From NCBI RefSeq assembly GCF_016595415.1, contig NZ_JAENIO010000017.1, positions 1 through 64,000 on the forward strand: a DNA stretch of 64,000 nt, in the 5' to 3' direction. A program made the translations under genes and the position numbers. Positions 8,890-17,500 of this stretch are shown piece by piece; position 1 is the stretch's first letter, and every line of letters starts with the position of its first letter. Under the pieces are notes generated by a model. It was given only the letters and a program-made list of their open reading frames with translations, made no database searches and was not told the origin of the DNA. The DNA is from Roseibacillus ishigakijimensis (GTDB lineage: Bacteria; Verrucomicrobiota; Verrucomicrobiia; Verrucomicrobiales; Akkermansiaceae).

Positions 8890-10617
8890 ATGAAACCTCC
8901 CCTTTTTTACGCTCTCCTCTTCTTGTTCTCGTCCCTGCTGCCCATGGCGGGACAGGAGTCCGTTCCCGCGCCCTCTGCCGATTCCCAGGCAACCGAAAAA
9001 GTCAAAGCTCCCAATGGATTCGATAGCCTTTTGTCTGTGCTCTCGTCCTACCGCACCTTGCGCGAGCAGCAGGTGACCCTGCGTGAGCAGGTGCGAGAGC
9101 TGACTGCGGCAGGCGCGACTGCGGAGGGTGAACCCGGCGCGGAAGCCCTCGCCAAGGCCCAGGCCGAACTGACCCGCAACACGGAGAGCATTGCCCGCCT
9201 CAAGGAGCGCATCGAAGAGTTGGCGCTGGGTTCCCGCTACCAGGAATCCGGGGAAGGGGAGGAGGCCAGCTATGATTTCAATGAAGAAATCCAGATGCTG
9301 CTGCAGCCGAGTCTCGAGGAACTCCGCGAGGTTACCGAGCCCACGCGCAAGCTGGCCCGTCTGCGCACCGAGGTGCTCGATCTGCAGAATAAGGAGGAGG
9401 ACTTGGAGCTGGCCTTGGGCAAATTGCAAAAAGCCATCGAGGCCACCGACTCCAGCGAGTTGAAGAATGATTCCGAAATCAAGGATCTCTTCGAAAGCCT
9501 GCAAATCGAGCTGGAGTCCCAGTTGTCTCTCTGCCGGGCGGACCTCGCCACCGCGAAGACGCGCTTGGATGAGATGCAGGCGGAGCGAAAGCCCATTCCC
9601 CAGCAGGTGCAGGATTCCCTATCCTCCTTTTTCGCGGGACGCGGGCGGAGTTTGTTACTCGCGGCCCTGGCTAGCTTGGCGGTCTTTTACTTACTGACCT
9701 ACCTACACCGGCTTCTTTTCAAGCGACTGGGCCGGAGCCACGAAGCGGGCACCAGCTTTGCCTTCCGTCTCGCGGAGCTGGGCTTCACCGCCTTACGTTT
9801 TCTCGCTGCCATCGCGGCGGTGTTCTTTGTTTTCCTGGCTTTCAATGACTGGTTATTGGTCACCCTCACCATTCTGGTCTTCCTCGCGGTTCTCTGGGGC
9901 ACGAAGGAGGCAATTCTGAAGGGATACCATAAAATGCAACTTCTCCTCAATCTAGGTCCGGTGCGCCAGGGGGAGCGCGTGCTCTACAACGGCTTGCCCT
10001 ACCGCGTCCGTTCCTTAAGCGTTTATCCTCTCATTGAGAATCCGGCTCTCTCGAACAGCACCGTGCGCTTGACCATCGAGGAATTGGGTGAAATGCGCAT
10101 GCGCCATGATGATGATGAGGAACCGTGGTTCATTACCGAGGTAGGGGACTACGTCCTCCTTTCCGACGGCACCTACGGCCAAGTCGCTTTCCAGAGCCCG
10201 GACCGGGTCAAGATCCAAGAAGCCGGTGGGCAGTCCAAGGTGATTCCCACCTCCGACTTTCTGTCGATGGCGCCCACTAATCTTTCCAAAGGCTACGCGG
10301 TCGCCATCACTTTCGGGATCGATTACGCCCATCAGCAGCTTGATTACAATGCGGTGGCGGAGATCTTCGCGGCCAATGCCCGGCGCAAGGTGGAGGAATT
10401 TCTCCCCGCCGAGCAGATCCTCGCCACTTTCTCCGCCTTCAAGGAGGCGGGCGCTTCCTCGCTGGACTACCTCGTGGTGGTCAAGGTCACCGGGGAGGCC
10501 CAGGACAAGCGCCCCAATCTCCTCCGCGCGCTGAGCCAAGGCTGCCTCGATGCCTGCAATGAGTATGGTTGGGGAATCCCTTTCCCACAAATGACCATTC
10601 ACCGGGCGGGCGACTGA
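8890..10617 (+). CDS. MscS-family mechanosensitive channel with periplasmic coiled coil
   Basis: A 575-residue protein: signal peptide (about 1-21), a 200-residue charged coiled-coil exported domain, three to four membrane helices (about 250-350), then a cytoplasmic MscS-like beta domain and C-terminal domain. The pore-helix region is divergent from E. coli MscS, but GDYVLLSDGTYGQV and the final IPFPQMTIH strand are typical of MscS proteins. The coiled-coil extension resembles the large MscK-like architectures. It probably releases osmolytes on hypo-osmotic shock. It may instead have a signalling role, since the long exported domain is not needed for gating in small channels. Confidence 0.8.
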   Translation: MKPPLFYALLFLFSSLLPMAGQESVPAPSADSQATEKVKAPNGFDSLLSVLSSYRTLREQQVTLREQVRELTAAGATAEGEPGAEALAKAQAELTRNTESIARLKERIEELALGSRYQESGEGEEASYDFNEEIQMLLQPSLEELREVTEPTRKLARLRTEVLDLQNKEEDLELALGKLQKAIEATDSSELKNDSEIKDLFESLQIELESQLSLCRADLATAKTRLDEMQAERKPIPQQVQDSLSSFFAGRGRSLLLAALASLAVFYLLTYLHRLLFKRLGRSHEAGTSFAFRLAELGFTALRFLAAIAAVFFVFLAFNDWLLVTLTILVFLAVLWGTKEAILKGYHKMQLLLNLGPVRQGERVLYNGLPYRVRSLSVYPLIENPALSNSTVRLTIEELGEMRMRHDDDEEPWFITEVGDYVLLSDGTYGQVAFQSPDRVKIQEAGGQSKVIPTSDFLSMAPTNLSKGYAVAITFGIDYAHQQLDYNAVAEIFAANARRKVEEFLPAEQILATFSAFKEAGASSLDYLVVVKVTGEAQDKRPNLLRALSQGCLDACNEYGWGIPFPQMTIHRAGD

Positions 10618-10685
10618 GCTAAAAGCTTGGCCGGGAAAAGGCGTTGTCTGCGCGGGAGGAATCGTGGTATTTGATTTTGTGAATT

Positions 10686-11150
10686 ATGAGTGAAGTTGTT
10701 TACAAAAATACCCGATTCGATCCCGACCTCACGCCTTTTCATGGTCTGGCCAAAGAGATGGCGCAAGCCTTTGGCTACACTGCGGATTTGGCGGTGGACA
10801 AGGAATTGGCCCAGCTCCTCCGCCTGCGGGTGGCGCAGCGGAATGAGTGCAGCTACTGCATCATCCTTCATGCGAAGACCGCGCGCGAAATCGGCATTCC
10901 GGCTCCCAAGGTCGACAACATTTCCTCATGGTGGGAAAGCGAACTTTTCAGCGAAAAAGAGCAGGTGGCGCTGCAATATGCCGACTTTCTCACCGAAGGA
11001 CAGGGGCCGGGCTTCCAGGAGGCTCACGAAGTTCTCGCCGACCTTTTCAGCGAGCGGGAAATCGCGGAAATCGCTGCTATCGTGATCAATATGAACGTCT
11101 GGACCCGCCTCAAACTGGCGCAAGGTCAAGTTCCGGGGTGGCAAGAATGA
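10686..11150 (+). CDS. AhpD-like carboxymuconolactone decarboxylase family protein
   Basis: A 154-residue all-helical protein with the AhpD redox motif E54-C55-x2-C58-x3-H62 (NECSYCIILHAK), the arrangement used by alkylhydroperoxidase-type members of the CMD family. The second half has the usual KEQVALQYADFLTE and NMNVWTRLKLA segments. It could reduce peroxides or protect against oxidants, but no peroxiredoxin partner is nearby. Its stop overlaps the ATG of the next small membrane protein (ATGA), so the two are translated together. Confidence 0.8.
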   Translation: MSEVVYKNTRFDPDLTPFHGLAKEMAQAFGYTADLAVDKELAQLLRLRVAQRNECSYCIILHAKTAREIGIPAPKVDNISSWWESELFSEKEQVALQYADFLTEGQGPGFQEAHEVLADLFSEREIAEIAAIVINMNVWTRLKLAQGQVPGWQE

Positions 11151-11395
11151 ATAGCAACTGGCCACGCTACGGGATTTTCGCTGGGGTGGGCGGGCTGCTC
11201 CTGGGTGGTTTTCTTCTCCTGCGCGGGGCGACCATCACCCAAAAACAGGGCCACACCATCATTCAAGTTCGCTCCTGGTCTTTGGATATCGACCCTTCCG
11301 GCTTTCCGGGAGGAGATCGGGATTTCCGGATTTTCCGCAGCCCTTCCGCGCTACACGCGGGCCATGGCCAGTATTCGGTCTCCTTTTCCTGGTGA
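11147..11395 (+). CDS. Small hypothetical membrane protein coupled to AhpD-like gene
   Basis: An 82-residue protein starting at the ATG that overlaps the upstream stop codon (ATGA at 11147-11150). One membrane helix is predicted near the N terminus (YGIFAGVGGLLLGGFLLL), followed by a short polar domain (VRSWSLDIDPSGFPGG). No family was recognised. Translational coupling supports its being real and working with the redox protein, possibly at the membrane, but this is inference. Confidence 0.55.
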   Translation: MNSNWPRYGIFAGVGGLLLGGFLLLRGATITQKQGHTIIQVRSWSLDIDPSGFPGGDRDFRIFRSPSALHAGHGQYSVSFSW

Positions 11396-11447
11396 AAGTC
11401 TTTCCGGAATTCTCTTCATTTGAAGGGTTCCCGGCTCTTTCACTCTT

Positions 11448-12539
11448 TCACTCCGTCGGCAGATCTTTTACGCAACGGAACCCGGTGTGGTTGGTGGGGG
11501 AGAGGGATTCGGCATAGTGGCGGGCTGCCGGGCGATAGCGCAGGCAGTAGGTGTGGTGGCAGAGGTAGGACCCCCCTTTGACCACCCAGAGGCGGGCGAG
11601 GGGATGAAAGACCTCCACCTCCTCGGGAATGGTCATTCCGCGGGCGAAGAGGGTCGTTTCCGGCTGGGTGATGGCTTGGGCCGCCGTCGGGCCCGTCGGG
11701 TTGGGCTCCGGATTTTTCACAAACATCTGGTAGTAATCAGGACGATAGAGGTCAGCGCAGAATTCCCACACATTGCCTGCCATGTCGTAAAGACCGAAGT
11801 CATTGGGCGGAAAACTCTTCACGGGAGCGGTGCCGGCATAGCCGTCCAGGGCCCTGTTGTTGTTGGGGAAGTCACCCTGGTAGGAGTTGGCGGGCCATTG
11901 TCCGGCGTCCGGTTTGGGGCTTTTTCCCCAGGTGAAAAGCGCGTGATCGTGGTTGCCCCGCGCGGCCCGTTCCCACTCCGCCTCGGTGGGTAGCCGCTTG
12001 CCTGCCCATTCGGCATAGGCTTCCGCATCTTCTTTGGTGAGGCAGACCACGGGGTGATCCATTTTCGCGGTGATGGAGCTATCGGGACCAGTCGGGTGCT
12101 GCCAATTCGCCCCCGGCACAAATTGCCACCACTGCCATTCGGCCCCCGGCTGCCACTTGTCCACTTCTTCTTCCGGGGCCTGGAAGACCAGTGCGCCAGC
12201 CTGCAATTGCTCGGCCGGAGCCTGGGGAAAATCCTCTCGCGAAAGGCCTCGCTCCGCCTGGGTGCGATAGCCCGTCGCCTTCACAAAGGCCATGAACTGC
12301 CCATTGGTAACCTCGGTCTGGTCAATGAAGAAGGCCGAGACTGTCACCTCGTGCACGGGGGCTTCCTCCGGGTAGCGCGCCGTGCCCCCAAGGTCGCGAT
12401 CCTCGCCCCGGGTGTAGGTGCCCCCGGGAATGTAGCTCATCCCTGCTGGAGCAGCGGGGAGGGCTTCCTGTTCCTCCCCTGGAGCATGGGTGGAAAAGAG
12501 GCAGGCGAGGACGAGAGGGAGGGCAGTCTTGAATGTCAT
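11448..12539 (-). CDS. Formylglycine-generating enzyme (sulfatase-activating)
   Basis: A 363-residue exported SUMF1/FGE protein. It starts at ATG 12539, giving a signal peptide (MTFKTALPLVLACLFSTHA); the upstream 30 codons lack export character. The C-type-lectin-like FGE fold is clear: MSYIPGGTYTRG, FFIDQTEVTNGQF, KRLPTEAEWERAARG, MAGNVWEFCADLY. Importantly, KGGSYLCHHTYCLRYR carries both active-site cysteines (about C327 and C332) that bind copper in aerobic FGE, and GFRC closes the domain. It should convert the Cys of sulfatase CxPxR motifs to formylglycine. No sulfatase is in the window, so its clients lie elsewhere. Confidence 0.9.
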   Translation of the reverse strand: MTFKTALPLVLACLFSTHAPGEEQEALPAAPAGMSYIPGGTYTRGEDRDLGGTARYPEEAPVHEVTVSAFFIDQTEVTNGQFMAFVKATGYRTQAERGLSREDFPQAPAEQLQAGALVFQAPEEEVDKWQPGAEWQWWQFVPGANWQHPTGPDSSITAKMDHPVVCLTKEDAEAYAEWAGKRLPTEAEWERAARGNHDHALFTWGKSPKPDAGQWPANSYQGDFPNNNRALDGYAGTAPVKSFPPNDFGLYDMAGNVWEFCADLYRPDYYQMFVKNPEPNPTGPTAAQAITQPETTLFARGMTIPEEVEVFHPLARLWVVKGGSYLCHHTYCLRYRPAARHYAESLSPTNHTGFRCVKDLPTE

Positions 12540-12600
12540 GCGAGGCAGAATGAAAGTCCTAGGCTTCCGGTTTGTCAAAAACCTGATTACTTTTACGGCG

Positions 12601-13380
12601 ATGGCGACAACAAAATTTCGACCCTGCATTGATTTGCATGAGGGTCAGGTCAAACAAATCGTGGGCGGCACCCTGACCGATCAGGGCGCGGTGGAGAATT
12701 TTGTCGCGTCCGAAGGAGCGGGCCACTTCGCGGAGCTCTTCCGGCGCGATGACCTGCGCGGGGGACACGTCATCCAGCTGGGACCGGGCAACCGCGAGGC
12801 TGCCCGGGAGGCCCTCGCTACCTGGCCCGGCGGTCTGCAGCTGGGCGGCGGCGTCACCTTGGAGAACGCCAGCGAATGGCTGGAAGCGGGAGCCAGTGCC
12901 GTGATCGTGACCTCTTATCTTTTTGACCAGGAAGGCACCTTTCAGCGTCAGCGTTTGCAAGAGCTGGCCCGCGAGATCGGCCCCGAGCGCCTCGTCATCG
13001 ACCTGAGCTGCCGCCGCCGGGAGAACGGATGGCAGGTGGCCATGAACCGCTGGCAAACCCTGACCAATCTGCCCGTGACCCCTGCCGTGCTCGATGACCT
13101 GGCCGAGTGGGGTGGCGAATTTCTCATTCATGCCGCCGATGTGGAAGGCAAGTGTGGCGGCGTGGACGGGGATTTACTCGCCCTCCTGGGGGCCTGGGAC
13201 GGTCGTCCCCTGACCTATGCCGGGGGAGTGGGCACGATGGCGGATATGGAGCTGGTGCAGGAGCGCAGCGGCGGGCACGTCGACGTCACCGTGGGCAGCG
13301 CGCTCGATATCTTTGGCGGCCAAGGCGTGCGCTACGCCGATTTGGTGGCGTGGAATCAGCGGGAGGAAAACGGGGAATGA
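12601..13380 (+). CDS. hisA: HisA isomerase, eukaryotic (HIS6) type
   Basis: A 259-residue TIM-barrel enzyme of histidine biosynthesis that isomerises ProFAR to PRFAR. The sequence follows yeast HIS6, not bacterial HisA. Examples are RPCIDLHEGQVKQIVGG, HVIQLGPGN, EWLEAGASAVIVTSYLF, LVIDLSCRR, FLIHAADVEGKCGG and GSALDIFGG. Catalytic aspartates are at D11 and D134. The start is ATG 12601; an upstream in-frame extension lacks homology. It leads a tightly coupled trio, with its stop overlapping the thioesterase ATG. No other his gene is present. The eukaryotic-type family is rare in bacteria, which suggests ancient transfer. Confidence 0.9.
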   Translation: MATTKFRPCIDLHEGQVKQIVGGTLTDQGAVENFVASEGAGHFAELFRRDDLRGGHVIQLGPGNREAAREALATWPGGLQLGGGVTLENASEWLEAGASAVIVTSYLFDQEGTFQRQRLQELAREIGPERLVIDLSCRRRENGWQVAMNRWQTLTNLPVTPAVLDDLAEWGGEFLIHAADVEGKCGGVDGDLLALLGAWDGRPLTYAGGVGTMADMELVQERSGGHVDVTVGSALDIFGGQGVRYADLVAWNQREENGE

Positions 13381-13730
13381 AGACCCATCGCCTCGTCCTG
13401 CCCGAGGACCTCAACCAGTTCGGCTTCCTCTTCGGGGGCCGCCTCCTGAGCTGGATCGACGAGGCCTCTTGGATCGCCGCCAGTCTGGACTACCCCGCCT
13501 GCCAATTTGTCACCATCGGCATGGAGGCCGTCAGCTTCCGCCACTCCGTGCGCGAGGGCACCATCCTGGCTATCGAGAGCGAGCGCGTGCGCGAGGGTCG
13601 CACCTCGGTGACCTATGCCGTGCGCGTCATGCGGGGGCGGGAGGACAGTGGCGAAGCCATTTTCTCCACTGAAGTGAGTTTTGTGAATGTGAACAAGGCG
13701 GGCGAAAAACGCCCCCTGCGAGAAGAATGA
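13377..13730 (+). CDS. Hotdog-fold acyl-CoA thioesterase
   Basis: A 117-residue single-domain hotdog protein of the acyl-CoA hydrolase (YciA/BFIT-like) type. Conserved features are the opening HRLVLPEDLNQFGFLFGG, LLSWIDEASWIAA, the VSFRHSVREG strand and TSVTYAVRVM. It likely hydrolyses an acyl-CoA in the cytoplasm. Both ends overlap neighbours by ATGA (start with hisA stop, stop with the flavoprotein start), so it belongs to one transcription and translation unit. Substrate is unknown. Confidence 0.85.
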   Translation: MKTHRLVLPEDLNQFGFLFGGRLLSWIDEASWIAASLDYPACQFVTIGMEAVSFRHSVREGTILAIESERVREGRTSVTYAVRVMRGREDSGEAIFSTEVSFVNVNKAGEKRPLREE

Positions 13731-15301
13731 TTACGACCGTTGATATCGTGGTGTCGGTGGAAAACCGACGCGAAGAAGAGACCTGGCGCAAAGCCGCAGC
13801 CCGCAAGCTGAAGTGTCATCCTAAAAAGATCCGGGGCCTACGCGTGCTCAAGGAATCCATTGATGCCCGGCGCGCCCCCGTGAAGTTCCAGCTCCGGCTC
13901 CAGGTGGCAGTGGATGAAGACCTACCTGCCGAGGACGAGCCGCGTTACCAAGCCCCGGCCGTCGCTCCCGGAGCCCGCAAGGTGCTCATCGTCGGCTGCG
14001 GCCCGGCCGGCATGTTCGCGGCCCTCCGTTGTCTCGAACTCGGCCTCCAACCCATCGTGCTGGAACGCGGTAAAGACGCCTCCACCCGCCGCTTTGACTT
14101 GGCCCCCATTTTACGCAAAGGCACCGTCATCGAGGATTCCAATTACTGTTTCGGGGAAGGAGGAGCCGGCACCTATTCCGACGGCAAACTCTACACCCGG
14201 GCGACCAAACGCGGACCCGTCAAGCGAGTCTACGAAACCCTCGTAGCTCATGGCGCGCCTCCCGAAATCCTCGTCGATGCCCACCCGCACATCGGCTCCA
14301 ATCTCCTTCCCAAGGTGGTCATGGCCATGCGCGAGAGCATTCGCGAGCGCGGGGGAGAAGTCCGCTTCGGCTGGAAGGTCACCGCCCTCCTGCGCGCTGC
14401 CGATGGCTCCCTGGAGGGCGTGCGCAATGCAGAGGGCGAAGAGCTGCGGGGCGAAGCCGTCATCCTCGCAACCGGGCATTCCGCCCGCGATGTCCTGACC
14501 ATGTTGCGGCAGGAAAAAATTGCTCTCGAAGCCAAACCCTTCGCCGTCGGCGTGCGCATTGAGCACCCTCAGCCCCTCATCGACAGCATCCAATATCACT
14601 ACCCCCGGGGTCAGGAGCGTCCCTACGAGCTCCCGGCCGCCCGTTATGCCTTGGCTTGCGAAATCGAGGGCCGGGGAGTGCACTCCTTCTGCATGTGCCC
14701 CGGTGGCTTCATCGTGCCCGCCGCGACCGAGAATGATGAGGTCGTGGTCAATGGCATGAGCCTGGCTCGCCGCGACTCGCCCTTCGCCAATACCGGCATG
14801 GTGGTCGGCGTCGATCCCTCCGACCTTCCTGGCGACGACGTGTTGCGGGGCATTCATTTTCAAAAAGACCTGGAGCGCACCGCCAAGCGGGCAGGCAACG
14901 GAGAGAATCGGCTGGGGCAAATCGCTCCCGCCCAACGGCTCATGGACTTCCTGGCCGGGCAGGAATCCCGCGATTTACCCGAAACCAGCTACTTTCCCGG
15001 CTTGCAAAGCTCCCGGCTCGACGAACTCATGCCCCAGTTCATCACCCGACGCATGCAGATCGGACTCAAGAAATTTGGTCGCCGCATGAAGGGCTATCTC
15101 AGTGAGGAAGCCCTCATGATTGGCTTCGAGACTCGCACCAGTTGTCCGGTGAGGGTGCCGAGAGAAGACGAGAGCTTGCAACATCCCGACGTGCCCCGAC
15201 TCTACCCCTGTGGGGAAGGGGCCGGCTACGCGGGAGGAATCGTCTCCGCCGCCCTCGATGGCATGCGCGTGGCCGAAGCCATCGGCGCCCACCGTCGCTG
15301 A
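13727..15301 (+). CDS. FAD-dependent oxidoreductase, COG2509 family
   Basis: A 524-residue flavoprotein of the 'NAD(FAD)-utilising dehydrogenase' COG2509 group. The first 85 residues form the small basic N-terminal domain typical of the group, followed by an FAD-binding Rossmann motif VLIVGCGPAGMFAAL (about 86-100). The NYCFGEGGAGTYSDGKLYTR, LATGHSARDV and final YPCGEGAGYAGGIVSAALDG segments are also family-specific. The reaction is unknown in all relatives. It ends the hisA-thioesterase operon, and the following 585 bases are a repeat patch. Confidence 0.85.
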   Translation: MITTVDIVVSVENRREEETWRKAAARKLKCHPKKIRGLRVLKESIDARRAPVKFQLRLQVAVDEDLPAEDEPRYQAPAVAPGARKVLIVGCGPAGMFAALRCLELGLQPIVLERGKDASTRRFDLAPILRKGTVIEDSNYCFGEGGAGTYSDGKLYTRATKRGPVKRVYETLVAHGAPPEILVDAHPHIGSNLLPKVVMAMRESIRERGGEVRFGWKVTALLRAADGSLEGVRNAEGEELRGEAVILATGHSARDVLTMLRQEKIALEAKPFAVGVRIEHPQPLIDSIQYHYPRGQERPYELPAARYALACEIEGRGVHSFCMCPGGFIVPAATENDEVVVNGMSLARRDSPFANTGMVVGVDPSDLPGDDVLRGIHFQKDLERTAKRAGNGENRLGQIAPAQRLMDFLAGQESRDLPETSYFPGLQSSRLDELMPQFITRRMQIGLKKFGRRMKGYLSEEALMIGFETRTSCPVRVPREDESLQHPDVPRLYPCGEGAGYAGGIVSAALDGMRVAEAIGAHRR

Positions 15302-15394
15302 CCCTTCCAGCGGCATCTAGCCGTCGGACAAACCGTCTCTCCAAAGCCATCGCCAAAGGAAATCTCGGCGAACGTAACTCCACTGCTACGTAGC

Positions 15395-15411
15395 GCCGAC
15401 GCCCCGTCGGC
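15395..15411. repeat. Palindrome GCCGACG-ccc-CGTCGGC
   Basis: A perfect 7-base inverted repeat with a 3-base loop in the non-coding stretch after the COG2509 gene. No T-run follows, so it looks like a REP-type unit and not a terminator. Confidence 0.6.
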
Positions 15412-15519
15412 CCCAGAGCCCACGTCGTCCAACAAATCACCGAACCCACCGGCCCCGTCCCACCGCAGTCCCGGCGTCCCAAGCTCCTCCCACAGCCCCA
15501 AGGGGGCATCCCATACCAG

Positions 15520-15538
15520 CCCAGGGCAACGCCCTGGG
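15520..15538. repeat. Palindrome CCCAGGGC-aac-GCCCTGGG
   Basis: A perfect 8-base inverted repeat with loop AAC, about 110 bases after the previous palindrome. The same kind of short hairpin occurs in repeat families of related genomes; other copies were not noticed in this window. Confidence 0.6.
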
Positions 15539-15805
15539 ATTGTCTTTCCTGATGACGTTTTCCATCCGCCCGCCAATGCGCCACACCGCCTCCTTCAGCC
15601 GTTCGGCAAGGGTCAGCCCCGTGCCCCCCGCGTCGCTGGCTCAACCCTCTGGAAGCTTCCAGATCCGCTCTCCAATTGTCTTTCGGGTTTATCTTTGAAG
15701 AGCAAGTCATAAGAACACTTGGCCTGACCCCAGAGTTTGGACAGTTCTAAACTGTAGATTCAGTAAAGGGCTTCTTGTCTCTGCTTGTGTTGTTCTGTCA
15801 AGGTT

Positions 15806-15856
15806 CTGCGGAAAGATGGAGTGGAGGGCGGAGCCCGCAACGGAGTCTTTCCGCAG
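15806..15856. repeat. Inverted repeat CTGCGGAAAGA ... TCTTTCCGCAG
   Basis: Two perfect 11-base arms (15806-15816 and 15846-15856) flank a 29-base GC-rich centre that itself contains GGGC/GCCC. It sits just beyond the 3' end of the GNAT-nitrilase gene. Lack of a T-run argues against a simple terminator; a REP-like or small mobile palindromic unit is more likely. Confidence 0.55.
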
Positions 15857-15886
15857 TTCGCGAGAATCTTGCTGTGGGAAAGCCAC

Positions 15887-17500
15887 TCACTCTTTGTCGG
15901 GATCGAAAATATTCACGGGGCGGAAGTCCTCGTCGGCGAGATTGGGAAGTTCGTTTTTGAGGCGGGTTGAGAATTGGAAAAGGTCGGGCCGGCGGTCGCG
16001 CAGTTGACGCACGCTGCCACAGTTGCGCGAGCGATAGAGGTCGTTGATATCCAGATCGCTCACCAGCATCATTTCCACATTGGGATCGGCTTCCGCCAAG
16101 ATGCCATCGCGGGCGAATTCGGCATCGCTGGGGGTGAAGATACCAGCCCGACCGTAGTGGATGTCCATTGCCGGCACGCTGGGAAGGTTGCCCACTACTC
16201 CGGCCGTAACCACGTAGATCTGGTTCTCGATGGCGCGCGCCTGCGAACAAATGCGCACCCGCTGGTAGCCGGGGCGGTCGTCGGTGCAGTAGGGGACGAA
16301 GATGATTTCCGCTCCTTGGTCGGTGAGATGGCGGGCCGCTTCCGGAAACTCGGAGTCGTAGCAAATGAGCACCCCGATACGGGCCTTGGGGGTATCGATG
16401 ACACGCAATTCACTGCCTCCGGTGATGCCCCAGTATTTGACCTCCGAAGGGGTGATGTGGAGCTTGGGCTGCGACGTGTGGGAGCCGTCAGGGAAGAACA
16501 CTGGGCAGGCATTGTAAATGGTGTTTTCCCGACGCATGGGATGGCTGCCGGCCACGATATGAAGCCCATATTCGCGGGCCAGGCGGGACATCAGGGCGAT
16601 GAATTTGTCCTCCAGGTCAGCGAGCCGGGCGATGCCTTCGGCAGAAGGGAGGTTCTTGAGGGTGTCTTGGGAGAGAAGCTGCACCGAGAAGAACTCGGGG
16701 AAGAGAACGAAGTCCGCCCGGTAGTCGTGGGCCGTTTCCACGAAGTATTCCACTTGGTCGGCGAACTCTTGGAAGGAGTTGATCTTGCGGACCTGGTATT
16801 GCACGGCGGCCACACGCACTTTGCGCTCGTCTTTGTCTTCACTGGGAACGTAGTCGGGATTGAGCCATTCGATGAGAGTGGCGTTGTTTTTGCTGTTAGG
16901 GTCGGTGATGTAGTGCTTGAGGATGCCACGCACCACGAAGCCTTCCCGCAGTTGGAAGGAGAGCACGAGGTCTTTGATTTCGCCGGTCTCCACTCCGTGG
17001 ACGTATTCTTCCGGCGACATCTTGTCGGCCACCTCGGCATAACCGTGGATGCGGCCGCCGGCGAGAATGCGACGGAGATTGAGGCTGCGGCAAAGTCGAC
17101 GGCGGGCCTCGTAGAGAAGATGGCCGATACCGGCTCCGCGAATCTCCGGATCGACGAAGACATCCGCGCCATAGAGCGTGTCGCCCTGAGGATCGTGATT
17201 GTGGAAAAAACCGCCATCGGTAATGCCGGCGTAGGTGTGCGGGCGATAAGGATCGTCTCCCAGATGGACGATGAGGGAGCAGACCGCACCCACGAGACGA
17301 CCGTCCAGCTCGGCGACGATTTGCCCGGCCGGAAAGAGCTGTTGATGGGTCTTGAGGTGACCGCGGGTCCAGACCACATTTTCCTCCGCCATGGCCGGAA
17401 AGCAGCTTTTATTGAGCTCGACGAGGGTGTCGATGTCGGAGGTCTCGGCGAGGCGGAGGGTGACGCTCCCGCGGGGTGTTTGATGGGTGGTCGCTTGCAT
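15887..17500 (-). CDS. GNAT acetyltransferase-nitrilase fusion
   Basis: A 537-residue two-domain protein. Residues 11-200 are a GNAT (RimI-like) acetyltransferase, with the acetyl-CoA loop at about RGAGIGHLLYEARR. Residues 225-515 form a carbon-nitrogen hydrolase with the full Glu-Lys-Cys triad: E269 (LFPEFF), K346 (QPKLHIT) and C380 (VLICYDSEFPE). This architecture matches the nitrilase-superfamily branch that has an N-terminal RimI-type fusion. Such proteins presumably acetylate and hydrolyse an amide, but no substrate is established. The gene is alone on its strand and starts at ATG 17500. Confidence 0.9.
   Translation of the reverse strand: MQATTHQTPRGSVTLRLAETSDIDTLVELNKSCFPAMAEENVVWTRGHLKTHQQLFPAGQIVAELDGRLVGAVCSLIVHLGDDPYRPHTYAGITDGGFFHNHDPQGDTLYGADVFVDPEIRGAGIGHLLYEARRRLCRSLNLRRILAGGRIHGYAEVADKMSPEEYVHGVETGEIKDLVLSFQLREGFVVRGILKHYITDPNSKNNATLIEWLNPDYVPSEDKDERKVRVAAVQYQVRKINSFQEFADQVEYFVETAHDYRADFVLFPEFFSVQLLSQDTLKNLPSAEGIARLADLEDKFIALMSRLAREYGLHIVAGSHPMRRENTIYNACPVFFPDGSHTSQPKLHITPSEVKYWGITGGSELRVIDTPKARIGVLICYDSEFPEAARHLTDQGAEIIFVPYCTDDRPGYQRVRICSQARAIENQIYVVTAGVVGNLPSVPAMDIHYGRAGIFTPSDAEFARDGILAEADPNVEMMLVSDLDINDLYRSRNCGSVRQLRDRRPDLFQFSTRLKNELPNLADEDFRPVNIFDPDKE

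Larger units (their letters stand above)
15302..15886. other. Intergenic repeat patch without a supported gene
   Basis: This gap holds several strong palindromes (listed separately) in a GC-rich stretch and no coherent gene. Conflicting open frames run through it on both strands, but codon content is poor and they end in adjacent genes. The run 15380-15545 reads like a composite of the dispersed intergenic repeats found in Verrucomicrobiota, for instance the CCCAGGGC-aac-GCCCTGGG unit. The part from about 15700 onward is less GC-rich and leads to another inverted repeat. Confidence 0.6.

Noticed and set aside
8770-9504. N-terminal extension of the hemolysin III frame
   Set aside because: It is antisense to the MscS gene and lacks similarity; the real start is GTG 8769.
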